Shown: positions 1 to 8,669 of the stretch, piece after piece
How the letters are laid out: every line of letters begins with the position of its first letter
Numbering within the stretch: position 1 is the first letter of the stretch
DNA from: Granulosicoccus sp965214025
GTDB lineage: Bacteria; Pseudomonadota; Gammaproteobacteria; Granulosicoccales; Granulosicoccaceae
DNA length: 64,000 bases
Direction of reading: 5' to 3'
Assembly (NCBI GenBank): GCA_965214025.1
Contig: CBDCAW010000096.1
Coordinates: 31,031-95,030, forward strand
Made by a program: the position numbers and the translations under genes
Notes under the pieces: model-generated
Databases searched by the model: none
The model's input: only the letters and a program-made list of their open reading frames with translations
Told to the model about the DNA's origin: nothing

Positions 1-1192
1 CGATGTCGTCGACCAGCACGGTGATCGCGAACAGCATCTGCGAATCGCCCACCCAGGCGAGCAGGCTGAACATCAGGTTCGTTCCGGCCATGGCGATACC
101 GGAGATGAACAGCGCCTTCACGATACCTGACCTGATGGTGAACCAGCCACCGAGCAAGGTGAAGACCACGGTCGTCACCCAGCCAAGACCCTTCGAATAC
201 AACGCGATATCGGTTTTGGAAAAACCGACCTCTTCGTAGAACACTACCGACATGCGCCCGACGAACGCTTCACCCAGCTTGAACAACAGGATGAAACCGA
301 TCAGCGCGAGCGCCACGCGTACACCGTTGCTGCGAAAGAAGCTCTGAAACGGTCCCACGACCGTCGCGGTCAGCCACGCCACCACACGCGTCCAGGGCGA
401 CTGGCGAACGGCCCCTGATGAGCCGGGTGTATCGGCCGACGCAGCACCTGTGGGCACGCTCGTACCCGCCGGCACTGCTGCCTCGGCAAGGCGTGCGGCG
501 ATACGATCCTCCAGCAACAGCTGCTCCCGCTTGCGGGCGTCGGCGGAGGCCTCCGGAATGAACTGCAGGGCGTAATTGCAGGCAACTACGATGAGCCCGA
601 GAATCAGGAAAGTGATCTGCCAATAGTTGGCGTAGCCGGCATCGTCGAGCAGGTCGGCACTGACCAATGCAACCATGCCACCCACCTTGAATCCGGTCCA
701 CCAACCTACCACGGCGATGGCGGCACCGGCTGCCATCAAGCTGTCGTTACCCGATTCGATCTGCTCGATCCGCAGGGCATCGATGGTGATGTCCTGCGAA
801 GCGGAGCAGATCGCGATCAGCAATCCGCCGGCGATCACCCAACCCAGGCTGGCCGATGGGCTCACGGTGCTCCAGAAGAGCATGCTCAGCAGGATGATCG
901 CCTGCAGCACCATGATCCACGCCTTGCGGTGCCCCACCTGTTCGGTCAGCCATGGAATGCGAACCCGATCGATCAGCGGTGCCCATAGGAAATTCACCGC
1001 ATAGACGCTGAAGATGAGCCCGGCCCAGCCGATGGTACTGCGACTCAAGCCTTCATCCTTCAACCACAGGCTCAGTGCGGCACCGATCAGCACCCACGGA
1101 AAACCACTGATGAAACCGAGCAGCAAGATACGCGGCATGCGCCGATCGAGATAGATCGCGAGCGAGGGTCTGGTTGCGGCGGTGGTGCTCAT
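1..1192 (-). CDS. AmpG-like MFS permease, C-terminus cut by window edge
   Basis: Inner-membrane major facilitator of the AmpG/PAT type; family members import anhydro-muropeptides for cell-wall recycling. The reading frame starts at the ATG at 1192 (MSTTAATRPSLAIYL) and stays open to base 1, so 397 codons are visible and the C-terminus is missing. Family-like signatures are LGFISGFPW near residue 25, FLWAPLIDR near 68, and CSASQDITIDALR near 130, which parallel the SGLP, FLWSPLMDR and CSASQDI segments of E. coli AmpG. A charged loop rich in A, E, R and K (about residues 215-260) separates two sets of membrane segments. It is divergent from the GH84 hexosaminidase next door, which would fit amino-sugar salvage, but that link is inference. 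The substrate is not proven; other PAT-family solutes are possible. Confidence 0.8.
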   Translation of the reverse strand, partial: MSTTAATRPSLAIYLDRRMPRILLLGFISGFPWVLIGAALSLWLKDEGLSRSTIGWAGLIFSVYAVNFLWAPLIDRVRIPWLTEQVGHRKAWIMVLQAIILLSMLFWSTVSPSASLGWVIAGGLLIAICSASQDITIDALRIEQIESGNDSLMAAGAAIAVVGWWTGFKVGGMVALVSADLLDDAGYANYWQITFLILGLIVVACNYALQFIPEASADARKREQLLLEDRIAARLAEAAVPAGTSVPTGAASADTPGSSGAVRQSPWTRVVAWLTATVVGPFQSFFRSNGVRVALALIGFILLFKLGEAFVGRMSVVFYEEVGFSKTDIALYSKGLGWVTTVVFTLLGGWFTIRSGIVKALFISGIAMAGTNLMFSLLAWVGDSQMLFAITVLVDDI

Positions 1193-1268
1193 GGCCGCCC
1201 GATTGTACACATCGCACCGCGATACACTGACCCGCGCCCGTCAATAATGACGCAGGCCAGGAGACTCA

Positions 1269-2507
1269 GTGATCATGCCCGACCCGACAAGCACAGCAGC
1301 GACCGGTAGCACGCACCAACCGATCCGCGGCTATCTCGAGGGCTACTACGGCCGCCTGCTGAGCTGGCAGGAACGCGGGCGTGTGCTCCAGGCACTTGCA
1401 CACCACGGCATGAACACCTATTGCTACGCACCCAAGGAAGATGCGTGCCACAGGCTTGCCTGGCGAACCTCATACCCGGATGCGTGGCGGCGTGATTTCG
1501 GACGCTTCTGTGCCGAAGCATCCGCATCGGGCATCAGCGTCATCGCAGGGGTGGCACCGGGCCTGGATATCGATTTTTCATCATTTCCGGATGGAGAGGA
1601 CATCGACAGACTGTGTGGCAAGGCGCGACAGCTGCGCCAGGACGGCGCGCATCACGTCGCGCTTCTCATGGATGACATCGACGCGAACTTTTCGACCCGC
1701 AGTGGCGAGTTCACCAGCGAGGGCCGCGCACATGCCGCGCTCGCGAACCTGCTGGCGCAGCGCCTCGGCGAACCGGTAGTCACGGTGCCACGTGTGTACG
1801 CGAACGAGATAGCCGACGATTCGCCGGACTACCTGCGAGATTTCCTCACTGCGTTGGAACGCGAACATCCGGTGCTCTACTGCGGCCGGCATATCGTTGC
1901 CACCCGGCCATGCACCGACGACTGGCAGCCACTTGCCGGTGCCACGAAGCATCGGGTCATCATCTGGGACAACCTCTATGCCAACGACTACTGCCCACGT
2001 CGCCTGTTCGTCGGCCCGTGGTCGGGCCGGGATCAGGCAACGGACCTGCTGCTGAACCCCACCGGCATGATCGAGACCGATCTGTTGCTGCTCGACCTGA
2101 TGGCCACCTTCTCCACAGCCGTGAGCGCAGATTCCAGCGGTACCACCCAGGCTCTCTGGCAGCAGGTGATGGACCGCCACGAGGTACCGGCGGTTTTCGC
2201 TTGCCTGGCCGAGTTCTTCGCGCACCCGCCGCTGCCGGGAGACAAATTTCAGTCACCGATCGTGGACGCCAACTCGAAAACCGGTACCGATCCAGAAAGG
2301 ATCATCGCCACTGCCGAGCAATTCGAGGCCATCGAAACCTGCCTGTGGCGATGGAAGACCCCGTTGTCACGCGAATGGTATCCGCACCTGATGGGGCTGA
2401 AGCACGACCTGCTGCTAGCCGCCGGAGAATTGCCGGAGGTTCGCATACACAAGACTCAGAGCGCACCGTTGGCGGCGCGGCTGCTGGGCCGTGGTCAGAC
2501 TGGCTGA
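1269..2507 (+). CDS. GH84-type beta-N-acetylglucosaminidase domain protein
   Basis: Predicted glycoside hydrolase of the GH84 (O-GlcNAcase/NagJ-like) fold, 412 residues. The N-terminal GYLEGYYGR matches the family's EGFYG(R)PW strand. MNTYCYAPKEDACHR and the LLMDDID motif (D135, D136) match the family's YAPKDD and catalytic Asp-pair regions. GH84 uses substrate-assisted catalysis with two adjacent aspartates, and both are present. No signal peptide is visible, so a cytoplasmic location is likely. AGGAG at 1259-1263 precedes a GTG at 1269 and an ATG at 1275; either could start. The stop lies inside the first copy of a 43-bp tandem repeat, so the last few codons may be a product of that duplication. 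Its natural substrate is unknown. Confidence 0.85.
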   Translation: MIMPDPTSTAATGSTHQPIRGYLEGYYGRLLSWQERGRVLQALAHHGMNTYCYAPKEDACHRLAWRTSYPDAWRRDFGRFCAEASASGISVIAGVAPGLDIDFSSFPDGEDIDRLCGKARQLRQDGAHHVALLMDDIDANFSTRSGEFTSEGRAHAALANLLAQRLGEPVVTVPRVYANEIADDSPDYLRDFLTALEREHPVLYCGRHIVATRPCTDDWQPLAGATKHRVIIWDNLYANDYCPRRLFVGPWSGRDQATDLLLNPTGMIETDLLLLDLMATFSTAVSADSSGTTQALWQQVMDRHEVPAVFACLAEFFAHPPLPGDKFQSPIVDANSKTGTDPERIIATAEQFEAIETCLWRWKTPLSREWYPHLMGLKHDLLLAAGELPEVRIHKTQSAPLAARLLGRGQTG

Positions 2508-2619
2508 TCGCGTAACAGGCGCCTCAGTATGTGGTGGTCGGACAGGCTGATCGCGTAGCAGGCGCCTCCGTATGCGGTGGTCAGGTCGGCTGATCACGCA
2601 GCAAGCGCCTCAGTATCTT
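2491..2619. repeat. 43-bp tandem repeat, three copies, at convergent gene ends
   Basis: Three contiguous copies begin at 2491, 2534 and 2577, each opening with GTGGTC and sharing GGCTGATC and AGGCGCCT or a close variant. Copy 3 is the 3' end of the acyl-CoA ligase gene on the minus strand; copy 1 contains the stop of the GH84 gene. The unit probably arose by duplication of the ligase 3' end, because copy 3 encodes conserved C-terminal residues (KILRRLLRDQ). Confidence 0.9.
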
Positions 2620-4143
2620 GCCACTCGGCGACTTCGGGATGCTCTCAATGAACGCGACCTCGCGTATCCGCTTGTAGGCTGCCACCTTGCCGGCAACGAA
2701 TGCCATCAGCGCATCGGCGTCGGCGGCACCTTCCTCCTTGAGCACCACGAACGCCTTCGGCAGCTCACCGGCCTGCTCGTCGGGAATGCCGATCACCGCT
2801 ACATCGGTAACGGCAGGGTGGCTCAGCAGCAGATCTTCCAGCTCTGCCGGTGCCACCTGAAAACCCTTGAACTTGATCAGCTCCTTGACCCGATCGACGA
2901 CGAACAGATACCCGTCCGCGTCGATACGCACGATGTCTCCAGTGTGCAGCCAGCCTTCCTGATCGAGAGTGGCCATCGTGGCTTCCACATTGGCGTGGTA
3001 GCCCTTCATCACCTGTGGACCTTTCACCCAGAGCTCGCCTTCAGCATCGACGCCGACATCGTGCCCGGTAGCGTCGACCACGCGACAGAGCGTGTTCGGC
3101 GCAGTGACACCACTGGAACCGGGCTTGTAGTGATCCGGACTGCACATGTGACTGACCGGGCTGAGCTCGGTCATGCCGTAGCCCTGGGCGATTCGACAAC
3201 CGATACGCGCACTCGCCTCCTCGGACAATGCACTGCCCAGTGGCGCCGCTGCACAGATGATGCGCTGCAGGCTGGAGATATCGTACTGATCCACCAGCGG
3301 GTGCCGGGCCAGACCGAGGGCAACCGGCGGCACGATATAGAAATGATCGACCTTGTGCTCCTGGATCAACGACAACGCCTGCTCCATGTCGAAACGCGGC
3401 ATCGTGATGATGGTCTTGCCGACGGCCAGCAGGCTGTTCATCAGCAGCTGCATGCCATAGATGTGAAAGAACGGCAGCACCGCCAGCGCTGAACCACCGA
3501 TGCCGTAGTCGAACGTGGTGTTCGATTGCACCAGGTTGGCCACCAGGTTTCGATGGGTGAGCATCACGCCTTTGGGCAGGCCGGTGGTGCCGGAAGAATA
3601 CGGCAGCACCACGACCGCCTCGTCGAGATCCACCGGCACCTGTTCGATCGGCTCGCCGTACACGTCATCCAGGCAGCGATGGCTCTGCTGATCACCGATA
3701 CTGATGATTTCGTCGACCGACGTTCCGTCGATCGCCCCGTTGGCGGTATCGATGAAAGCGGGCACGGTGATCAACCAGCGAGCGCCGGCGTCGTTCAACT
3801 GGTGGCGCATCTCACCCTCACCGTAAGCCGGGTTGATGGTGGTGACCGTACCACCCGCGACCGCGACGGCATGAAACACCAGGGCGAACTCCGGGCAGTT
3901 CGGTGCCATCAGTGCCACGCAGGCACCAGGGCCGACGCCCAGGACCTTCAGCCCACCGGCCAGACGATGGATGGTGTCGTGCATTCCCCGATAGCTGAAC
4001 TCCCGGCCACTGGCGCCATCGATGAAGGCGATGGCATCGGGCATCTCGGCGAGCCGGGCGAACGAAAAGGCCGTTACCGTCTGATCGGGAATGGCCTGAT
4101 CCGGTATCGGGCTTGCAATGACGTGCATCTGCGCTTCTGACAT
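2581..4143 (-). CDS. AMP-forming acyl-CoA ligase (4-coumarate/long-chain type)
   Basis: ANL-superfamily enzyme that adenylates a carboxylic acid and transfers it to CoA; 520 residues, a normal length. Motifs in order are YSSGTTGLPKGVMLTHRN (P-loop), GYGMTELSP, GWLHTGDIVRIDADGYL and DRVKELIKFKGFQV (hinge and C-terminal subdomain), then PKSPSGKILRR with the catalytic lysine near the end. The start at 4143 (MSEAQMHV) is chosen because the frame further upstream has no family similarity. The substrate cannot be told from sequence; aryl, medium-chain or long-chain acids are all possible. The gene stands alone, convergent with the GH84 gene, and its last codons form copy 3 of the 43-bp repeat. Confidence 0.9.
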   Translation of the reverse strand: MSEAQMHVIASPIPDQAIPDQTVTAFSFARLAEMPDAIAFIDGASGREFSYRGMHDTIHRLAGGLKVLGVGPGACVALMAPNCPEFALVFHAVAVAGGTVTTINPAYGEGEMRHQLNDAGARWLITVPAFIDTANGAIDGTSVDEIISIGDQQSHRCLDDVYGEPIEQVPVDLDEAVVVLPYSSGTTGLPKGVMLTHRNLVANLVQSNTTFDYGIGGSALAVLPFFHIYGMQLLMNSLLAVGKTIITMPRFDMEQALSLIQEHKVDHFYIVPPVALGLARHPLVDQYDISSLQRIICAAAPLGSALSEEASARIGCRIAQGYGMTELSPVSHMCSPDHYKPGSSGVTAPNTLCRVVDATGHDVGVDAEGELWVKGPQVMKGYHANVEATMATLDQEGWLHTGDIVRIDADGYLFVVDRVKELIKFKGFQVAPAELEDLLLSHPAVTDVAVIGIPDEQAGELPKAFVVLKEEGAADADALMAFVAGKVAAYKRIREVAFIESIPKSPSGKILRRLLRDQPT

Positions 4144-4370
4144 GCCTGCTCCCAAGTGCCTGCTTCCAGACGATGCACCTGCCTCATGAGGCGCGATTCC
4201 GCGACATGAGATGAACGCATCGCCAACCTCGTTCGGGCAGGTGGCCGTCTGATCGCGGCTTGCCTGCCGGCGTCGATCGAGTGTGCACGAAGTCGACGGA
4301 GCGTGCCAGCTTGCAGGGTCAATGACGCAATACCTGTGGTACCGCCACCTGACGGTGACTGGACGAACAG

Positions 4371-5711
4371 TCAGCCCAGCAGGATCTTCGTTGACGGATA
4401 TCTCACCCGCGCCGCCGCATGGGTGGCCAGAAAGAAGCCGAGTATCAACGGCCCTACCCGCCCCAGGAACATCAGCAGGCAGATTACCCCGCGACCGAAG
4501 GTATCGAGCGTTCCGGTGACACCCTGGCTCAGCCCGACCGTACCGAAGGCCGAGGCCACCTCGAACAGGATGTCGAGAAAATCCGCGCTCTGCGTGAGCA
4601 CCAGCGCGAACAAGGCGATGATGATCAGCATCAGGCTGGTGGTGACCAATGCGAGCACCTTGACCATTTCGGTGAACGGCACGGATCGGTTGAATACCTG
4701 AATTTCGCTCTGGCGCATGAAGAATGCGCGAGTTGCCAGCAGCAGCAGGATGAAGGTGGTTACCTTGATGCCACCCGCCGTGGAGGTGGTGCCGCCGCCG
4801 ATCACCATCAGCACCACGGTCAGCAGGCTCGACGCGTCTGTCATGGCTGCGGTATTGATCGTGTTGAAGCCTGCGGTGCGCGTGGTCACGATCTGGAACC
4901 ACCCCACCAGAAGCCGATCACCGGTGGCCGAGAACTGGCCCAACGTTTCCGGATTGTGCCACTCCAGCGGTAACCAGATCGCCAAGGGCACCACGATCAG
5001 CCCGAGCGTGCCGGTAAGCATCAACTTCGTGTGCAGGGACCAGGTTCGCCACCGGTAGTTCTGGAAGATGTCGTGGAGAACCACGAACCCCAGCCCGCCG
5101 ATCATGAACATGCTGGTGACCATGCCGTTGATCAGGGGGTTGGTGGCGTAGCCCACCAGGCTGTCGGAGAAGGTCGAGAATCCGGCATTGTTGAACGCTG
5201 ATATCGAGTGGAACACAGCATGCCAGAGACCCTGCAGCCAACCATGATCCGGGATGAAAACCCAGGCCATCACCACGACGCCCACCCCTTCGCATACCAC
5301 GACGATCTTCAGGATCATCTTGACGAGACTCATCAGGTTCGACACGGAGGTCTGGCCCAGGTCATCCTGCAGCACCAGTTTCTCGCTCATGCCGATCGAG
5401 GCTCCGAGCGAGAGCAGGATCAGTACTGCGAAGGTCATCAACCCGAGCCCACCGAGCTGGATCAGGGCGGCGATGACGAACTGGCCGAAAAACGTCAGAT
5501 CCTTGGCCGTATCGACCACGATCAGGCCGGTGACGGTAACCCCCGACGTAGCCATGAAGAATGCATCGGAGAAGCTCAGGTCGACGTCGGCAGGGCTTGC
5601 CCAGGGCAGCAGCAGGAGGCCACTGCCGATCAGGATGAGCGTCAGGTAGGAGAGTACCAACAGGCCGGCCGGTGCCACGTTGATACGCCGGTTGGAGGCG
5701 ACCCGCCGCAC
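4371..5711 (-). CDS. ktrB: KtrB/TrkH-family potassium channel subunit
   Basis: Ion-conducting membrane subunit of a Ktr-type K+ uptake system. The start at the GTG at 5711 gives 446 residues, close to typical KtrB. Four pore-like segments are recognisable: ATSGVTVTGL, SISAFNNAGFS, TTRTAGFNT and SAFGTVGLS; the conserved selectivity-filter glycines are present in each. GGGTTSTAGGIK and GRVGPL are further TrkH/KtrB signatures. GGGGGAAG lies 7 nt before the GTG. The frame is open further upstream through a glycine-rich stretch (SGNGNGTGGPGGSGG), so a longer N-terminus is possible, and in the raw sequence this frame even fuses to ktrA because of the frameshift there. Partner KtrA is directly upstream on the same strand. 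Confidence 0.88.
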   Translation of the reverse strand: MRRVASNRRINVAPAGLLVLSYLTLILIGSGLLLLPWASPADVDLSFSDAFFMATSGVTVTGLIVVDTAKDLTFFGQFVIAALIQLGGLGLMTFAVLILLSLGASIGMSEKLVLQDDLGQTSVSNLMSLVKMILKIVVVCEGVGVVVMAWVFIPDHGWLQGLWHAVFHSISAFNNAGFSTFSDSLVGYATNPLINGMVTSMFMIGGLGFVVLHDIFQNYRWRTWSLHTKLMLTGTLGLIVVPLAIWLPLEWHNPETLGQFSATGDRLLVGWFQIVTTRTAGFNTINTAAMTDASSLLTVVLMVIGGGTTSTAGGIKVTTFILLLLATRAFFMRQSEIQVFNRSVPFTEMVKVLALVTTSLMLIIIALFALVLTQSADFLDILFEVASAFGTVGLSQGVTGTLDTFGRGVICLLMFLGRVGPLILGFFLATHAAARVRYPSTKILLG

Positions 5712-5865
5712 GCCACCACTTCCCCCGGGGCCACCGGTACCGTTACCGTTACCACTGGCCTTGCCTTGCCATCCTTGCCATGGGCGTCGCCGTTCCTGCC
5801 TCGCCGGCCATCGCCTCCGCCACGCTGGCCGCCGCCGGGCCTGGACTCGTTCGCCACCGAGGTCG

Positions 5866-6524
5866 CTACAGCTTGTCGACGAAATCGTGGATGTTATCGC
5901 GCGTGCCGAGCAATAGCAGGGTGTCGCCTTTCTCCAGGGGTTTCTCGGCATCCGCAAGGACTGCATGCCATCGCTGATGCGGCCGACGCATTGCAGATCG
6001 TAGTTCTTCGCAAGCTTCATCGACGCTATCGTATCACCCTCGCGTTTGTCGGCGATGCGGATCTGGGCCAGGTAGAGTTCGTCGCTTAACCGCGCGTACG
6101 CACAGACGGCAGGGTTGTGCAGCGTGTGGGCGATGTGGGCACCGAACTCCCGCTCCGGATGCACGACCTGATGCACTCCCAGGCGCTTCAGTATACGAGC
6201 ATGCGTATCGCTCGCCGCCTTGGCACAGATGTGCTCGACCTTGAGGGTTTGCGCTGCCATGACAGCGAGAATGCTGCACTCGAGGCTGTCGGCCATGGCA
6301 ACGACGACGGCGTCGTAATCGGCGATGCCCGCTTCGCGCAAGGCCCGCTCGTCACGGGCATCGGCAATGACGGCGTCCGACAGAACATCCGACCAATCGG
6401 ACACGCGGGCTTCATCGATGTCTATGCCCAGTACCCGGTCGCCGAAGCCGGCCAGCTCATTCGCGATGGAGCTGCCGAAGCTGCCAAGACCCAGTACCGC
6501 CACGTTTCTAGATTCGCCTGCCAT
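5866..6524 (-). pseudogene. ktrA: KtrA/TrkA-type NAD-binding regulator, frameshifted near its 3' end
   Basis: Cytosolic RCK-domain regulator of the adjacent K+ channel. From MAGESRNVAVLGLGSFG (Rossmann GxGxxG) the RCK_N and most of RCK_C are intact through CVGRISDGMQSL. There, around 5951-5960, one base appears missing. In the raw frame the protein runs into an S/R/P-rich nonsense tail and then into ktrB. Restoring one base gives ADAEKPLEKGDTLLLLGT followed by NIHDFVDKL and a TAG at 5866-5868, which is exactly how KtrA proteins end (about 219 residues). The span is 659 nt, one short of a multiple of three. It may be a sequencing or assembly error or a recent mutation. The start ATG at 6524 follows GTGGGAG. 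Confidence 0.85.
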
Positions 6525-6571
6525 CTCCCACACCCCTTTTCGTTCGACGGGCATGGTACACGGACCGGAAG

Positions 6572-8116
6572 TCAGTCGGCCACCGCGTCCTCGTCGGCTT
6601 GTTTCAGATTCGCCATTCGCCTGCGCATGATGCCACCGAACAGGATCGGCAGGATGAACCCGATAATAGATACAACCCACAGGCCGATGGCAAGATTGGA
6701 ACCGACCAGCACGCTCCAGTCACCGTTCGAGATCGTCATCGCGCGGCGCAGGTTCGACTCCATCTCGTTGCCGAGCAGCACACCGAGTATCACCGGGACC
6801 AGCGGCACATCGAGTTTGCGTAGTGCCCAGCCCAGCACACCGAAGACGATCATCGCCAGCAGATCGAAGCTTGATCCCGAAATGCCGTAGATACCGACGA
6901 ACGACACCATGGCGACGATCGGCATGAGGATCCGCGGCGGCACCAGCAGCACGCGTACGAACAGGCCGACCATCGGAATGTTCATCGCCAGCAACATGAT
7001 GTTGCCGATGAACAGCGCGGCGATCAGGCCCCAGACCACATCCGGGTTCGACGTGAACAGCAACGGCCCCGGCGTGATGTTGAGTGCCAGCAGCATGGCC
7101 AGCAGCACCGCGGTGGTACCCGACCCCGGCACACCCAGTGCGAGCATCGGCACCAATGCACCCCCGGCGGCGGCGTTGTTACCGGCCTCCGGCGCGGCCA
7201 CGCCGCGAGGGTCACCCTTGCCGAACGTGCCTTTCCGGTCTACCAGCTTTTTCTCCACCGAATACGCCAGGAACGAGCCGAGCGATGCGCCGGCTCCGGG
7301 CAGCACGCCGGCGACGAAGCCCAGCACGGACGTGCGCAACATGGTCGGGGTGCACTGGCGCAGCATCGACCACGACGGTGTGATGCGACCGATGGACACC
7401 TTGGTCTCCTTGCCATCTTCCGAACCATCGCCGCGGCGCTCGAGAAAGATGAAGACTTCGGAAAGCGCGAACAGGCCGACGATGGCCACCAGGAAATCGA
7501 TGCCGTCGTACAGATGGACTTCACCGAAGCTGAAACGCGGCACGCCAGTCTGGCCATCCACACCGATCATGGCGATGCCCAGCCCGAGAGCCGCGGCGAA
7601 CGCGGCCTTCGCCTGATTCTTCGAGGCGATGCCGCCCAGGGTGGCGAACGCCAGCGTGAACAGCGCGAAATACTCGGCCGGGCCGAACAGCAGTGCCACC
7701 TTCACCAGTTGCGGTGCCAGGAACACCAGGCCCCAGGTGGCGAAGAAGGCACCGACGAACGAGGCCACGCCCGACAACGCCAATGCCTCGCCGGCTCGCC
7801 CTTGCTGCGCCATCGGGTAACCGTCGAGGGTGGTCATCATGGCCGGCTCGTCGCCCGGTATGTTCAGCAGTATCGACGAGATGCGGCCACCGTACATGGC
7901 GCCGTAATACACCGAGGTGAGCAGGATCATCGCCGCCACCGGGTCGAGACCCAGGGTGAACGCGATCGGTATGAGAATGGCGACACCGTTCGATGGACCA
8001 AGACCCGGCAGGGCGCCCATCACGGTGCCCAGGAAGCAACCCAGCGCCGCCAGGAAGATGTTCTGCCAGCTCAGGGCAACGACGAAACCATCGAGCAGCG
8101 AGGCAAGCGCTTCCAT
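6572..8116 (-). CDS. tctA: Tripartite tricarboxylate transporter large permease TctA
   Basis: Large membrane subunit (about 12 segments) of a TctABC secondary transporter that takes up carboxylates bound by TctC; 514 residues, the usual size. Family signatures visible: MGALPGLGPSNGVAILIP, YYGAMYGGRISSILLNIPG, GVLPGAGASLGSFLAY and ALGVPGSGTTAVLLAML, the two conserved half-repeats. Its ATG at 8116 shares one base with the stop of tctB (TGATG), so the two are translationally coupled. The C-terminus is hydrophilic (MRRRMANLKQADEDAVAD). It is the last gene of the tctCBA operon. Confidence 0.95.
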   Translation of the reverse strand: MEALASLLDGFVVALSWQNIFLAALGCFLGTVMGALPGLGPSNGVAILIPIAFTLGLDPVAAMILLTSVYYGAMYGGRISSILLNIPGDEPAMMTTLDGYPMAQQGRAGEALALSGVASFVGAFFATWGLVFLAPQLVKVALLFGPAEYFALFTLAFATLGGIASKNQAKAAFAAALGLGIAMIGVDGQTGVPRFSFGEVHLYDGIDFLVAIVGLFALSEVFIFLERRGDGSEDGKETKVSIGRITPSWSMLRQCTPTMLRTSVLGFVAGVLPGAGASLGSFLAYSVEKKLVDRKGTFGKGDPRGVAAPEAGNNAAAGGALVPMLALGVPGSGTTAVLLAMLLALNITPGPLLFTSNPDVVWGLIAALFIGNIMLLAMNIPMVGLFVRVLLVPPRILMPIVAMVSFVGIYGISGSSFDLLAMIVFGVLGWALRKLDVPLVPVILGVLLGNEMESNLRRAMTISNGDWSVLVGSNLAIGLWVVSIIGFILPILFGGIMRRRMANLKQADEDAVAD

Positions 8117-8547
8117 CAGAACCCCCAGGGACCTTTGGCGAGGGAGAGCCCCAGCACCATGTGAAAGACGAGGTAGATGCCGGCCGACGTTAGCGCTCCC
8201 ACCACCAGCGACCACAGAGGCGTAGTGCCCAGACGCCAGGTCAGGAAGGATGCAGCCACCGCGGTGGCGAGCACGAAGCCCGCATCCGGTAGCAGGATCG
8301 CGTAGGCCACCATCACACCGACGGAAATCGCGATCTCTACCAACCTGCCGGCGGCCGGCCACTCCGGTGCACTGTCGGGCTTGAGCAGGATGAACAGGCT
8401 GGAGAGGCCCATCAGCACACCGATGATGATCGGAAACTTGGCCGGGCCCACCGGATCCGAGATGAAACTCAGCTCGATCCGGGTTGCCTGCCAGATGAAG
8501 AAGAGGGCCAGTGCCAGGCCGATGCCTCCGAAGATGCGATCACTCAT
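8116..8547 (-). CDS. tctB: Tripartite tricarboxylate transporter small permease TctB
   Basis: Small membrane subunit of the Tct system, 143 residues with four predicted segments: FGGIGLALALFFIW, FPIIIGVLMGLSSLFILL, IAISVGVMVAYAILL and LWSLVVGALTSAGIYLVF. The DPVGPAKFP stretch after segment 1 matches the D(P)xGPxxFP motif common in TctB proteins. It lies between tctC (upstream) and tctA (1-nt overlap downstream). Sequence similarity in this family is low, so position in the operon is strong support. Confidence 0.93.
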   Translation of the reverse strand: MSDRIFGGIGLALALFFIWQATRIELSFISDPVGPAKFPIIIGVLMGLSSLFILLKPDSAPEWPAAGRLVEIAISVGVMVAYAILLPDAGFVLATAVAASFLTWRLGTTPLWSLVVGALTSAGIYLVFHMVLGLSLAKGPWGF

Positions 8548-8623
8548 GATTCAACCCGCCTGTGCTGTAATCTGGTATCGAGCATTCGCTTCCGACGACC
8601 CTTTTGATCCGGTGTTGAGCGTT

Positions 8624-8668
8624 CGCCTTGGCAACGCCTTGGCAACGCCTTGGCAACGCCTTGGGCAA
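8624..8668. repeat. 11-bp tandem repeat (CGCCTTGGCAA), about four copies
   Basis: Copies start at 8624, 8635, 8646 and 8657; the last has one extra G. It sits immediately after the tctC stop on the minus strand, between tctC and tctB. No stem-loop with a T-run is seen, so it is not an obvious intrinsic terminator, although it could influence relative tctC versus tctBA expression. Confidence 0.85.
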
Positions 8669-8669
8669 C

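Noticed and set aside
2581..4902. Long minus-strand frame that would extend the acyl-CoA ligase N-terminus by about 250 residues
   Set aside because: The extra part is antisense to or overlaps ktrB and has no family similarity; MSEAQMHV at 4143 fits the family.
4371..6680. A single 769-residue KtrA-KtrB fusion reading frame
   Set aside because: Results from the missing base in ktrA; both natural ends are recognisable, so two genes are annotated.
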